A stretch of 64,000 bases of DNA from Hortaea werneckii (lineage: Eukaryota > Ascomycota > Dothideomycetes > Mycosphaerellales > Teratosphaeriaceae), in contig JBAOKB010000018.1 in assembly GCA_037044905.1 (NCBI GenBank), positions 1 to 64,000 of the forward strand. The letters run 5' to 3'. The notes below the pieces were generated by a model. That model was not told the origin of the DNA. It saw only the letters and a list, made by a program, of their open reading frames with translations, and did not search any database. Both the position numbers and the translations under genes were made by a program. Shown here piece after piece: positions 18,939-30,978 of the stretch; the stretch's first letter is position 1, and every line of letters begins with the position of its first letter.

Positions 18939-20527
18939 AAGTGACTTTATAAGCCGGCTGCCCACCATTTCTTAGCAAGTCATGAGGGTTGCTGGGTCAA
19001 AGCATTGTGGGGAGTCGAAAAGAAGACATTGGCTTATCTTGGGCATTTGAGGATTCAACAGCTCTACGTACCACGTTACCAGAACATACCCAGCTCGATC
19101 CGGCATACTCTCCCGGTACTGTTCAATTACGTAGACCCACCCGTTAGAGTCATCTCCGTTGATCGTGCACCTATGACCTTCCCCAAGCGCCCTCTTCCGG
19201 CCTTGCCTCCGCAGGTACTACTTTACAAATCCAGATGCGAGTGGGCCCTCTTCCGCTCCATTATTAGCATATGCTTTCGCAAAGGCAGTGGACTCTACCT
19301 CGAACTAGTATCGATTATCAACGAGACGCTTAAATCTTTACTTGTCCCCTATAAGCACCGTCAGAAATGTATCTTCATCCTGTTCGGTAAAGACCAGCCT
19401 TATGTCTAATGCCTATACTCCGATATGCATTTTGGATTTACATAATAGCACAGATCCACGCCATATTTGGAGCCGCGCAGCTCCAAGAGTCGCCGACTAT
19501 TAGAAGGGTCCGCTCGTTTAGTGCCCGCTACTCGAAAAGTGCGAGCATTAGAAGCGCAATTCGCGTAGAGTGTTAAAGTCTTTTAGTGTCGCTCTACTAA
19601 TAAGCTGTTTTGCCGGGTGCTTTAGAGACTTCGAGATTAAGGCAAGACCTTTAGAAGGCGTCGTAGTACTCGACAAACTCGGGTAACGTCGGTATTATAG
19701 GGTGCATTACTATTGCGACACTCTCTGTATAAACTCGAAGTGCCAGATAGTAGATGTGGAAGGTTTGGCTATGCGTTGTCATAAGCCCTTTTGCTAAGCC
19801 ACGGCGTGCCGTTCTTTTCCCGCTGTCGCGCTCCAGGAAGAAAACGAAGTTTCCGGGTGGCAGCATCAAGAATTAATTGTGCCTCGCGATCCCGCTTTCA
19901 TACGCAAAGGGAGGTCTGGTCATAAAACCGCCTCGACCTAGTTCATAGTCCAGGTTCACCGTCGTCTTCTGGCACATCGAGACCATCGTCTTCCCCGGTG
20001 TTGATGGCTGTCACTTGGGAGAAAGTGCCGCAGGAGTCATTATTCGGAATGAAGAATGCGGGGGACAGCCCATGGCGGTAGTTAATCACCGCCAATAGAG
20101 GAATACTAGCAATGTAATAAAGCCTACTGTGCCTTCCGCTATTGCATCCTGCAGAGACGTGGAATGCAGCACTAAAAGCGGACCCAAAGACAAAGCCGCA
20201 GCTTTAAAGTAGCCCCGGTGACTTCTGAAGGTTGTGCAAGAGGAAATCCATCTCTACGACGCGGTCAACGAACCTTCGCAGCGAAAGAAGCTGAAATGCT
20301 TCAAGCCTCGGCGATTTCTTCCCAGCCTTTCTCCCGCTGTTGAAAACTCGCTGCCCCGCCAAGATTCTCGCTGTGTAGCCTTTTACCACTTCCTATAACG
20401 CAGCCCAATCGACGTTAGTACACAGTCCATTGGATGTAGCAAACGGACAGACCGCTCGATCCGACAAGGTGGCCGTACACGGGGACTTATCGGTCCGCTT
20501 CACAGGAATCGCAGTAGGGGCGTCTGG
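18939..20527. other. Gene-poor stretch flanking the coding relic
   Basis: A plus-strand frame at 19005-19409 (134 codons) shows no domain. On the minus strand, broken protein-like runs occur, for example around 19651-19960 (LPPGNFVFFLERDSGKRTAR, then LPEFVEYYDAF before a stop), interrupted by stops. These may continue the relic at 20528-21640, but I cannot join or name them. Confidence 0.3.
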
Positions 20528-21640
20528 CTAAGAGACAATGTCCAAAGGCGTCATTATGTGTGTGACAAGTTCTAGCAGCCGCGCGGCTGTCCTAGAGCAT
20601 CTGGCAAAGATACACTTAGCGAGAAATAGTTGCGTAATGCGTCTATGGTCCAGCAATCCAGAGCTCGTAACGAAAAGATTAAGCTCGGAAGGGAGTCGAT
20701 CCTGCTCGTCGTCTGTCGACAGGGTTAACATGTCGCCGTGTTGTTCGTCAGACCGTCCGACGCGTTGCTCGCAAGACGGGTCGTCAGGAGACAGGTCGCC
20801 GGGTTGCTCGTGAGACAGATCGTCGGGTTGCTCACGAGACAGGTCGTTCGGGTGTTCGCGAGACCGGTCGTTCGGGTGTTCGCAAGACAGGTCGTCAGCT
20901 TGCTTACGAGCCAGCTTGGTATGTTGCTCGCGAGACAGATCGTCAAGTTGCTCGCGAGACAGATCGTCAAGTTGCTCACGAGACAGGTCGTTGGGTTACT
21001 CGCAAGACAGGTCGTCAGCTTGCTCGCGAGACAAGTCGTTAGGGTGCTCGCGAGACAACTCGTTAGGGTGCTCGCGAGTCAACTCGGTAGGTAGACCATG
21101 AGGCAGATTAGAAGGTCGCTCACGAAGCAGTCAGAAGGTTGCTCGCGGCGCACGCGCTGACGCTTAGACTTCTTCGCCGAAGTTCCAGGTACTCGAGGGT
21201 CAGAAGCGCTCATGTCCCCTCGACACAATTCGTTTACTGGATCAGGCGCCCGTTTACGTGACTGACGAGCAGCCGGCGGGACGCTGTAGATAAGGTCGTG
21301 GACCTTTTCAGGGACGCCATTGCTGTAGAAGTCGTGGGCGAGCTAGTACTCGTGATACGAGTTCGAGGGAAACTCTAGGGTGGCTCGATAACGCGCTCGC
21401 TTTGTAGGCTATTGCATCTTTCGTACTCTTCCTCGGCATCGTTGAAGTGATGCGGCTTGAACCGCGTAAAAAAGTTCGTAGAGAGAGACTGCACAAAGTT
21501 AGTAAACTGGGTGCGGAGCAAAGCGGACATAACCAGTTACGATGCGAGAAGATAGATAGAGGTAGTCGTTCGAAAGAAGTGGAAGAAGAGGTCGGCGTCT
21601 TGAAGAGGTGAAGTCGAAACAAGCTCTCCATTGCTGCTTC
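20528..21640 (-). pseudogene. Decayed coding relic with 8-residue repeats, probably of a mobile element
   Basis: Read on the minus strand, protein-like sequence moves between all three frames. One frame around 21440-21530 has FVQSLSTNFFTRFKPHHFND. A second, 21150-21390, has LAHDFYSNGVPEKVHDLIYS, then a basic KKSKRQRVRREQ patch. A third, 20528-21090, has repeats of the type NDLSREQL/HP ending in ordinary sequence and a stop at 20528. Breaks include a TAG before LAHDFY and a TAA inside the repeat (20998-20996), both explained by a C-to-T change in a Gln codon. There is no intact gene. I could not recognise the parent protein; a transposon or lineage-specific gene family member inactivated by RIP is an inference. 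Confidence 0.5.
20761..21092. repeat. 24-bp minisatellite, about 14 degenerate copies
   Basis: The unit is close to GTTGCTCGCGAGACAGATCGTCA. As 24 is a multiple of three, each frame stays open for many units on both strands. Copies at 20934-20981 are nearly identical while outer ones diverge. It lies within the coding relic and encodes its 8-residue repeats. Confidence 0.85.
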
Positions 21641-22204
21641 CGCTTCTGCTTCCTACACCGTAAGTGAGTCTCCTTGTCTACGTTCGAGAACTAAAGAAGT
21701 ATGGAGGGAACATTACATAGTAGCAGCATATACTAGAATTGTAACTAGGGGTCGTACAGTATAATATCTCTCCTGGTCCTACTCCAGATGCCGGCCCCTT
21801 TCTGCATATCCCATTTCCTTTGCCCAATATCGCTCGAGGTCGGAAGGAGAAAGCACGCTGTAGCCTAGCAGCCGGCGGCGCAGCGGCGTCTTAAAGATGC
21901 TCCTAACTATAAAGTCTCTCTGTGGCGACGCAGGATTATCTAAATCCATAAGCACCGTCTATAGGACCTCTCGCTTACCTACATGAAACCTAACGAGAAG
22001 TAATTAGGAAGCCCGGAGGCGAAGGTGGCCGAACAAACCGTTTGGTTGCGACAAATCATTATACAATTTTGCAAGCAATCGGTAGAAGTTGCGTGAAAGT
22101 TATGCCCAGTGCCCAGAGAATATCCCTCTTGTGATGTTTCCTCCGCAAGAACGGATTTAAAACATTGTTGCAATGCACGTCTCGTTAGGCCTTCCGCAGA
22201 AAGC
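21641..22204. other. Intergenic region without a supported gene
   Basis: No coding frame with protein character. It separates the relic from the 3' end of the FNT gene. Confidence 0.35.
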
Positions 22205-23114
22205 TCATTCAGCGTCGTCTGACAGCCAGTTACGGTTGTTGGTCCTTTCCTTATCGTCGGCTCGTCTGATGAATACCCAGTAGTTGTATGCTCCGGTAAA
22301 AGCACCACCCATTGAGTTGCCCAGAATGATAGGAAGCATGCACTTCCAGAAGAACTGACCCATGGTGAGACGGGCGCCTAGCATCATCCCCGTCGTTCCC
22401 AGGTACATGTACTCGACCGTGTGAGGGAACTTGGCGACTGTGCTGATAACAAAAGGCAAATGGAGACCTAAAGCTTTCGAAATCCCGTCACGGTTCTGAG
22501 TCCCCAAAAGCATAGCAATCGTCACCAGGAAACCACAGCCAAGGGCACGGAGGAAAATGACGTGCCACTTGTTATCGGTGATATCGCTATCGACTTGCTC
22601 AATGATTCGGGACCGCCAGGGCTCCTCCGTCAGCGTCTCAGTGAAATACGACTGAACTCCCGCAAACCAGATAGCGCCAATAAGGTTGCCCGCCAGCGCC
22701 ACCAGCGTAGATCGGAAGTACTCGAACGCGAACCCCTTGCGGTCCAGTGCGGTCATGGCCAGCCACTCAATATTATGTTATTATTGTTGCTATAGTAACA
22801 CTCTAAAGGTTGTTACTTACCATGGGATATCCGGTGAAGAGTTCCGCGCCGAGGAAGTAAACAACAATCAGGCCTACAGGGAAAGCGGTGCCCTGTAACA
22901 GCCGCGAGAGTCCTGGGCTGCTGTCGAAGTCGGGAAAGCCGGTGGCTAGCACGAGGGCCAGAAGACCGCCCGCCGAAAGTAGTAATCCGCCATAGACGTT
23001 CTTCAGGAAAGCAAGTTCGACGGTCTCGCAGAGATGGTGCATACCGATTCGCAATGTTTCCACTGCGGCGTCCTCGGGCGTCAATCCGCCTGACGATGGA
23101 TGGCCATCGGGCAT
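22205..23114 (-). CDS. Formate/nitrite transporter (FNT) family channel
   Basis: Two exons, complement(22205..22765, 22821..23114), 284 residues, intron 55 bp. It has the six hydrophobic segments and conserved patches of the FNT fold: GAELFTGYPMWLAMTALDR around the first discontinuous helix, ALAGNLIGAIWFAGVQ, and a KFPHTVEYMYLG segment holding the pore His expected in this family. GNSMGGAFTGAYNYWVF ends the last helix. FNT pentamers conduct formate, nitrite or related small anions; in Aspergillus the NitA member takes up nitrite. Without nitrate-assimilation genes nearby the substrate cannot be fixed. The joined exon end (YPM|WLAM) was chosen because it restores the family sequence. Confidence 0.88.
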
Positions 23115-23514
23115 GTCGTAGGTATGGGTGGCGACAGCGAGTAGAATTTGATGGTGGAAATAATTCAGGAACTGATGCAGCAGAATTTCACTTACTGAAT
23201 TCTTTTCGCAGTGTGACAGGTGACGATTGTGATGAGCATAGGGTGCATGGGAAGAAAGTTTATGTGCCGGGAAGTGTAGGTGGTGATGTCAAACCGGGTA
23301 TGGTCTTGCCTTAAGGCACCAAAATTGCCAACACATTGTGGAAGGGCCATGTATTCCAGGTATTATACAGTACCAAGGGCACAATCGATACTCTGCTAAG
23401 TAATACTATGCGCTATTGAAACTCACAGCCGTTGCTCAATTCCACATTCTAGTCATCCGGTCCCATTGGCATCCCACACGTTCTCCACGCCGAAAGTCAT
23501 CCGCCGCGAAGTCT

Positions 23515-24309
23515 TCATTCGACATCATCAATGGAATCCAGTAGCGCTCTTGCCGCCCTATCTTGTTCAGCCTTGATCTTCTCAATACGACGATTGCGCG
23601 CCTGTTCGCTCTTTGCAACCTTGTGCATGTTTGCAAGGTACTCAGCATAGCTCGCCGTAGCAACTTGGCCGCGAAGCTTTGCAGCACGGGGCTGGAGAGT
23701 CTTAGGGACGGACAAGATTGCCTGGACCTTGTCAGTATTGATGGGCAGACGCAATATCAGCCCGCCGCCATCAGTGATTGCGGGCCTGATCGTTCCCAAC
23801 TGACTTATATCGTTCTCAGCCCGAGCAGCTTCGAAGAAAGCCCTGACTTGCCTGCTAGACATTCCCAGAGGTTGAACTGCTTCATTGATGCTTTGCTCGA
23901 TCTTCTCTTCGATGATGGAGCTGGTGACTTCGAACGTGTTTGCAAGAGCACGAGAGTTGTGCTTGGTCGCAAGATTCAGAAAGGCTTGAGCGGGTAGGTC
24001 TTCGAGTTGCTGCGATCGTGGCTTGTCAGTGTCAATCATCAGCAGATCATCGTCTTCCTCATCATCAGCAGGACTCTCATCGTTACCGCTTTCTTGAAAG
24101 TCTGTCATCTCCGTGTCTCCGTTGAATGTAGCTTGGCCACCTACGCCGCTATGCTCATGAGACCCGACAGTCTGAAAGCTTGACGGGTTTGATGAGACTG
24201 CTGCGCTTCCAGACCCAGAAAGGTCGAAGGAAAGGTGGTTAGTGGCTCCTGTCTGGGGAAATATGCGAGTGTCATTGTGGCTCTTGGAGCCAGTCGAGTG
24301 GTCAGACAT
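23515..24309 (-). CDS. Hypothetical protein, acidic middle and helical C-terminus
   Basis: A single 264-residue frame with good coding character; I do not recognise a family. Residues 1-75 are Ser/Gly/Thr-rich and probably disordered. An acidic stretch follows (SPADDEEDDDLLMIDTD). From about residue 100 the protein is helical, with VTSSIIEEKIEQSINEAVQ and a hydrophobic strand GGGLILRLPINTDKVQAIL. It closes with a basic-acidic helix (RNRRIEKIKAEQDRAARALL). It could be a small nuclear regulator, but nothing shows that directly. It lies 400 bp upstream of the FNT gene on the same strand. Confidence 0.6.
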   Translation of the reverse strand: MSDHSTGSKSHNDTRIFPQTGATNHLSFDLSGSGSAAVSSNPSSFQTVGSHEHSGVGGQATFNGDTEMTDFQESGNDESPADDEEDDDLLMIDTDKPRSQQLEDLPAQAFLNLATKHNSRALANTFEVTSSIIEEKIEQSINEAVQPLGMSSRQVRAFFEAARAENDISQLGTIRPAITDGGGLILRLPINTDKVQAILSVPKTLQPRAAKLRGQVATASYAEYLANMHKVAKSEQARNRRIEKIKAEQDRAARALLDSIDDVE

Positions 24310-25896
24310 GGTGATGTAGGACTTGATGATGCAAGGGTGTCAATTCGTCTGTGTGCTTTAACGTAGCAAAGGTGTTTCGTTCTGTACAAATCACCATCGG
24401 TTTTGGTGGGAAGGGGATGCATTTATCACTTGCTGCCATTGCAATACTCATTGGGGCATAATAGCTTTGTTCAGGAAAACAATGTCTTGAGTAGTCGGGC
24501 GGCAATCGACTACACCAAGTGCTGAAAGCTGCGGCGAACAAGGCATTGTTCACCTGTTAACAACTCAACGACGGCGGAGCCAATTTGCAGGGGCTTTGAT
24601 TGCTGTCTCTTTACCTCCGAAACGAAGAGGCCTTTTCATTGCCGGTAATGACCATACGTGCTACCTGACAAGAAAGTCGGCTTTCGAAAGTTGAGCACTT
24701 GAGGGTAGCGCATGAGGCAGCACATGAAAGAGCTCTTCTTTGGCACAAAGCGCATGGAAGCCACCAATTGAAGCAGGCTTCTGATGATCCATATTTGTTC
24801 GACCTCGATAGCCAGGGGCATGAAGGAGTGTCGAGCCAGAAAATATGTGGGGGTGTTAAGGACCCGTGAGTGATCAAAAAGTCGATGCACTCAGACATGC
24901 GCTCCGTGGTCTGTAACTTCTTTGGCGGGTGCAAAAACAAAACTTTGTGCCATTGTGTTCTCCAAGCGAGTGTACTTCATCACATGGCTGAAATGGTGAG
25001 TTTGCTACGAGTGTGTCGCTCGGCTCCAGCCGAACATGCCGGCTCCACAGGTCTTGAACTTGGAGATACAGCAGTAGATACAACGTGCGGCTGACAGGCA
25101 CGCGGCAGGGGCACTCCAATCGTCATCCAGCTCTTGACCTCAAGCGCAATTATCGCAATCATGAAAAATTCCTTGCTTGAAAGGAAGATTCAACCAATCT
25201 CCAAGAGTCACATTACTTCTATCAGGTTAATCTGTATGGGAACCCCACCCGGCCGCCAGCCTCCACTTTTCTAATGGCCTTCCCCAAGTAGCCTAGTTGG
25301 AGAAGTCTACTGTATCTCTCTACTCTCTGTGCCTCTCCTCGCGACGTCATGGCCGTCGATCTACACCATCGCATCTGCAAGCATTTGCCAGGGTCATACG
25401 CGATCTGACACCGCTTTGCTTGGCCTGCTGTCGCACTGGACTCTGGTGCCAATCATAATGGTTGAAGAGAGACTGCTCCGCGTCCCACACGGCCACTACG
25501 CGGAGGTCGAGGAAGCCGAAGGAGCAAACTCCACTTCAGAAGCTACAGCCGCTTGACTAGCCATCTCACGCTTTGCGGGAACAGGCAGCTCACTCTGATA
25601 AGAGCCATATGGATGGCTGGTGCCTGGCAGAAGATTTGCACAGGACCATTGATACCACCAGATGACGAGCCGGGCAACGGACCAGCTCAGGCAGCTCAAG
25701 CGTATCTGGTTGCGTTGTGCATGCAGTAGTAGGAAGCAAATCCTGATGTGGCGAGCAGTAGGTTCAATTGATCTGAGGCTACAAGAAGCTGTCAATGGTA
25801 GGTCAGCATTCCACTTCTTCTTTCTCTCAGCTGCCTTTGTAGGTTCTTGGTGGTGCGAGCTTGCTTTGTCTTGTTATTGCTGCATCACTGCTTGTC
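24310..25896. other. 1.6-kb intergenic region, no supported gene
   Basis: Only short frames without protein character on either strand. It contains the upstream regions of the divergent hypothetical gene and the carboxypeptidase gene. No repeat or structured RNA was noticed. Confidence 0.4.
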
Positions 25897-28059
25897 ATGG
25901 TTTGGAAGAATCTCTTGGCCGCTACGGCCGCAACATTGCTGGCTGCAGAGCCAGCAAATGCCCTCAAAGGCTCCCGCGACCCTCTTCTGCCACGGAAGCA
26001 GTACGCCCGTGCGGTAGACAGGAGTGAGGCCACGCAGAACGCTGCTCGCAACTTGAAGAGACAGTATATCCCAGCGAACGCCACCGATATCAAGACTATC
26101 ATCACTCCCACGGGAGCTCAAATCAGGTACAAGGAGCCGGGGAAGGAAGGCGTATGCGAGACGACACCAGGTCAGTAATGAAGTTCTTCATCTGCTTATA
26201 CGCGCCGCCTATCGTTCCAAAGCTGACAAAACTAAAAAGGTGTCAACTCCTACTCCGGCTACATTGACCTTGCCCCCGATGTCCACAGCTTCTTCTGGTT
26301 CTTTGAAAGTCGTCAAGATCCCGCCAACGACCCTATCACTCTCTGGTTGAACGGTGGACCCGGTAGTGACAGTTTGATTGGTCTCTTCCAAGAACTCGGC
26401 CCTTGCCGTATCACTGAGAACCTCACGTCCACCATCAATCCTTGGAGCTGGAACAATGTCTCCAACGTGCTGTTCCTCAGCCAGCCATTTGGTGTTGGCT
26501 TCAGCTACCAAGACCAAGAAATCGGTAGCCTCAACCCCTACACAGGCGGTTTTCTCAACGCTAGTCAGGCCAATGTGACTGGAAGGTATCCTACGTTGGA
26601 GCCTGAAGAAGGCGGTTCAATCGACACCACCGATCTGGCGGCGATGGCTGCATGGGAGACCATCCAGGGATTCCTGTCCGGTCTACCTCAGCTCGCTGCT
26701 GATGTTGGCACGGAGAAGGTCTTCAATCTGTGGACCGAGTCTTATGGAGGTCACTACGGCCCTGCCTTTTACCACTACTTCTACGAACAGAATGAGAAGA
26801 TCAAGAACGCTACCATGCCGGGATACAGGTTGCGCATGGACACGCTAGGCATTGGGAACGGTATCATCGATGAAGCCATTCAAGCTGAGTACTACCCCGA
26901 GTACGCAGTGAACAACACATACGGCATCAAGGTGTACAATGACACTGTCTACGACTACGCGAGGTTTGCTACTTTCATGGTTGGCGGGTAAGAAGCTATC
27001 TTTGTCTCCAGGTCTCTTGAATCTTTCGCTGACCCAGTGTCTAGTTGCTACTCCCAGATTCGGACTTGCCGTGCTGCTGCGTCGTATGTCCGTGGCGGTC
27101 TGATCGATGATGACCAAACCATCACCGAAGCCGCTGTCCGGCAGCTCGATGTGGCCAGTATTTGTTCAGAAGCACAAGCCATGTGTCGTGATAGCGTGGA
27201 ATCGATGTACTACAACTATGGTGACAGAGGTATGTCACCGAACGCAAATCCCCCCCCCCCCCCCCCCCCCCTTTTTTTTTTTTTTTTTCTTTTTGCGACC
27301 ACCCAAAAACCCCGGCGAATGTGGAAGACGACAACTCTACAGCAATTCGACATCGTTCAGGAATACTGACAAGTCTAATCAGGTACTTATGACATCCGCC
27401 ACCCATCCAACGATCCAACTCCGCCATCCTATTTCGAGGACTACCTCAACACAGCCTTTGTGCAGAACGCTCTGGGCGTCAGTCTCAACTACACGACCTC
27501 AAATTCAGACATATATTGGGCGTTTCAAGACACCGGTGACTTCATCTACTCCAATTTCCTCGAAGATCTGGAGACAATCCTCGACCTGGGCGTGCGGGTG
27601 AACCTTTTCTACGGCGACGCGGACTACATCTGCAACTGGTTCGGCGGCGAGGCAGTCGCCAACGCGCTCAACTACACCAACACGGCTGAGTTCGCCGCCG
27701 CCGGTTACGTCCCCTTCACGTACAACGGCATCGAGTACGGCGAGACGAAGGAGTACGGCAACTTCAGCTTCACGCGCATCTACGAAGCCGGCCACGAAGT
27801 CCCCTATTACCAACCGCAGGCCGCCTTGGCCCTCTTCAATCGCACTATCAACCACGTCAACATCGCCGATGGTACAATGCCCGTGACGGGAAACCTTTCG
27901 ACGAACGGCTCCCCGAACGCCACCCACACCCATTCCTATTACAGCCTGCCCCCGACCAGCAGCGCTGCGTATGCCGAGTATAGCTCGAGCCTGATCTCGT
28001 ACTATAGCTCTCTTGACCAGGCTACGCCGATGGGTACCATGACGAGTTCGATGGCCTAG
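25897..28059 (+). CDS. Secreted serine carboxypeptidase (peptidase family S10)
   Basis: Four exons, 25897..26170, 26240..26987, 27045..27229 and 27383..28059, 627 residues. The signal peptide is at the N-terminus (MVWKNLLAATAATLLA). The S10 oxyanion loop reads LWLNGGPGSDSLIGLF near residue 130. The catalytic triad is visible: Ser of TESYGGHY (~258), Asp of GDADYICNW (~480) and His of AGHEVPYYQP (~539). Cys of the YICNW motif is kept. Many NxS/T sites suggest heavy N-glycosylation, and a Ser/Tyr/Thr-rich C-terminus follows the catalytic domain. These enzymes remove C-terminal residues from peptides, in the vacuole or outside the cell; the signal peptide and glycosylation favour secretion. Intron 3 (153 bp) contains a C22-T17 tract. 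Confidence 0.93.
27250..27288. repeat. C22-T17 homopolymer tract in carboxypeptidase intron 3
   Basis: A run of 22 C followed at once by 17 T, inside the intron 27230-27382. On the transcript this is a very long pyrimidine tract lying about 95 nt before the acceptor. Length may be affected by sequencing error. Confidence 0.9.
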
Positions 28060-28759
28060 GAAAGTCGTTTTTTATCACAGACAGCTGCGCGAACGTGGTC
28101 GATGAACCTCGTCGACGACGTGAGAGGAAGATTTAATTAATGACGAATGATTAATGTACATAAAGACGAGAGTTGAAAACGAGCAATGAAAAAGGTCCCT
28201 CTGAAGAGATCGACTTCCTCTTCTTCCTTTGGTGCTTCTTTTTTTTTTTTTTTTCGACCTTTTCCAACTCTTATTTACTCCCCTTTCTCTACTGCGTCGT
28301 TTCTAGCATCTGGTCTACTTTCTCAAGTCTGGGACTTGACACAAGAAGCATCGGCAATAGGTAACGTAAGAGTGGTCGGTAAGATTGCGGTAGGAGATAT
28401 AGAGAAGATGGTAGTTTCATTAGACATTGTCCCTACCTACTGACTGCACGTATGCATTTCCAAACCTTTCTTAATAGCCATAAAGAGTTCCATTTGCTTT
28501 GGGAGGAAAGATCAGTGGGTTGGAGGCCGAGCCCCGAATCCCAACCGTCCTCGCAAGCTCCTCATTTGGAAGCTAACCCGACTACTTTCATTCATCGGGC
28601 TTCCAAAATGGATAACCATACAGTTTTCCTCCCATACTTTCCTCATTCCCGCATTCCAAGAAATTGTCTTTTCCCATGGTATCATTCTAACAAAAAGGAA
28701 ATAAGAAAGAAGCTAGACACCTTCGTACTCGTTTTTCCTTACGAGTCCGTACGTTCCAT
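28060..28759. other. Convergent 3' region, carboxypeptidase / MARVEL protein
   Basis: 700 bp between two facing 3' ends, with a T-rich run near 28233-28254. Small frames here have no protein signature. Confidence 0.4.
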
Positions 28760-29749
28760 CTAGTAATTGGTCGCAGTGCCCGTAGTGTATGTCGGCTGGT
28801 CGTACCCGTAAGGATTCACGCCTGTGCCCTGGGGCTGTGTATAATACCCTCCATGAGCGCCGTGCGGCATGTGGTTGCCATGGCCGCCGTTGTCAACCTT
28901 GTCGTAGTAACCGTTATCAGGCGCGACGGCGGTGGAACCCGTCTCGTGGCTAGGTCGGAGGTCCTGGTTGCCGCCTGCGGCGAGGGTGTTAGGGGGCACA
29001 CCGGCACCGTAGGTGCCTAGCTCCGAGTCCTTGCCGGCTTCTGGGTCGGTCTTCTTCTTGCGGCTGAAGAAGTTGCGCTTGCCGAAGCCTGAGGTGTAGT
29101 TGTTGCTGGGACTGGGGCCGTAGCGCTTCTCTTTCTTGTGGTGGCGCACAAGGGCTATCTGCATGGCGGCCGTGCAGAGGAAGAGGAAGGCACCGATGAT
29201 GGAGACGGCGAAGACGGCTGTGTTGAGCTGGCACGCGGTGCCAAGGCTGACGGAGTAGGTGACGTTCTCGCCTTCGCCGCTGCTGGTGCCGAAGCCGCCT
29301 TGTCCGAAGCCGCCGGTGCTGCTGTCGGCGGCGCCGTCGCCAAGCGGGGTCTGCACGTTGCCGGTGCAGCTGCTGGCGCCGTCGCGGGTGAGGACGGCGA
29401 TGGCGATCATGCAGCCGACGAAGCAAATATCAAGGACGATGGCGATGAAGGCGAGGAAGGAGATGCCGCCGAGGCAGCAGGTGAGGCATACTGCGCAGAT
29501 GGTGTACAAGGTCGCCACGCCTGAGAGACCTTCGACTGCGCGTTTCCACTGTTCGATCTAAGGTACACGTTAGTTTCGCAACTACGCTGATTCCACGCGG
29601 CATTATCTCTGACGTACCGGTCGGTCGCGATCAGCTAGGGTCGCGAGAAAGTAAGAGTAGATGCCCAGGCCGATGGCGCTGCAGCAGAAAGCCAGGAAGT
29701 ACAAAAACGTCTGAAAGAGACGGAGGAAGCCGCCTTTGACGATTCCCAT
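28760..29749 (-). CDS. MARVEL-like four-span membrane protein
   Basis: Two exons, complement(28760..29557, 29618..29749), 309 residues, intron 60 bp. Four hydrophobic segments are visible: FQTFLYFLAFCCSAIGLGIY in exon 1, then two closely spaced segments (TICAVCLTCCLGGISFLAF and IVLDICFVGCMIAIAVL) and a fourth, AVFAVSIIGAFLFLCTAAM. A Gly-rich loop lies between the third and fourth. The cytosolic tail is long and rich in Gly, His, Tyr and Asn (HGNHMPHGAHGGYYTQPQG). This layout matches fungal MARVEL-domain proteins at the plasma membrane or in vesicles. No enzymatic motif is present. The first exon was added because it supplies the first membrane span. Confidence 0.75.
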
Positions 29750-30978
29750 GGTGGATGTTGTGATCAGCTCAGGCTCGGTTGTGAGGCTAGAGTCGGAATG
29801 GGTCGTTGGTGAGTGTTGGGATGGTGAGAACAAAGGAGAGCTGTTATTGTGTGATGTTGAAAGTAGAGAAGAAGGGAAGATACAGCAGAAAACCTGGGAC
29901 GAGCTAAGGTACGTAGTATAGACAGGCCTTTCCAAGGATCGTTGAAAGATGTTTCACCTTGCAGCGCGATCACAGGCCAGGTTTAATGCATGAACGCGCA
30001 CTTCGCCTGGGCACCATTTGCGTCATTCCTGCACCGCCACACCAGGGGTTCCTGATATGCGCTGCCGGACATCGACCTTCCCGCCCATCGCGCTTAATTC
30101 GAGCAAATCGCAATTTACGAGACTGACGCGCAACCCTGGGGGCTCGTGTTAAGGTCGGCGCGGGGGCGGTGTTATTAGATGAGAGGTACACCTTCGTCAT
30201 AGCACAAGCCACACCTCCCCCGTCTTTGACAGGTAGGTTTCCCTGGAAAACCATGGCAATGCACTTATCACTTTCAGTCCAAACAGGTTCAGCGATTGAG
30301 TTTTGACAGATGCCACGGATCGCCCGGAATCGTCATTGAATTGTCGGCCGGCTGTGCAGGATTGACATCGTTGTCCCTTCATCCCGCTTGACTAGGACAC
30401 AGAAGTATATGCAACGTTTGTGCATTGGAAAATAAATCATGCCGTCACGTCTTGACCCCTGGACGATCGACACAATAGTCCTACGTCAGTTGTGACAATA
30501 CAAGCGCGACTTGAGAAAATGGGGAGCGCATGTGAAGATAACAGCAAACTTTCCGTGGCCAACCCAAGCTGCTACCTAGGCACAGGGGTCCTCGCACGCC
30601 ATACTTACCAGGCACATCATCACATGCCTTACCTTCGTGGCGTTAAACATCGTCATCATCACATCCCATTCTCCAAGCGAGACGAAGGCATTGATCCGAT
30701 ATTGATACAAGGTCTTAGATGCCTCATTCTCACTATTCGCATGGAACGCGAAAAGGAAACGTCTTGTAAGGTTACTAAATAGTACACATGAATACAATTG
30801 CACCAGCAGCACACAGCGGCGCTGGCAGCATTAAAACTCCCATACCCAAGATTTTTCTACCATCATTCACTTGAGAGTATCAGAGTAAAGCAACGCGCTA
30901 AGTTTTCCTCTGAGCACCCAAAATCATCCCATCACCCATCCCTGTCACGCCCTCACCGTTTGCAAATCACCCCTTCAT
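29750..30978. other. 1.2-kb intergenic region, no supported gene
   Basis: Upstream of the MARVEL gene and downstream of POB3, both minus strand. Only short frames without protein character are present. CCTAGG occurs at 30576-30581 within CTACCTAGGCA. Confidence 0.4.
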
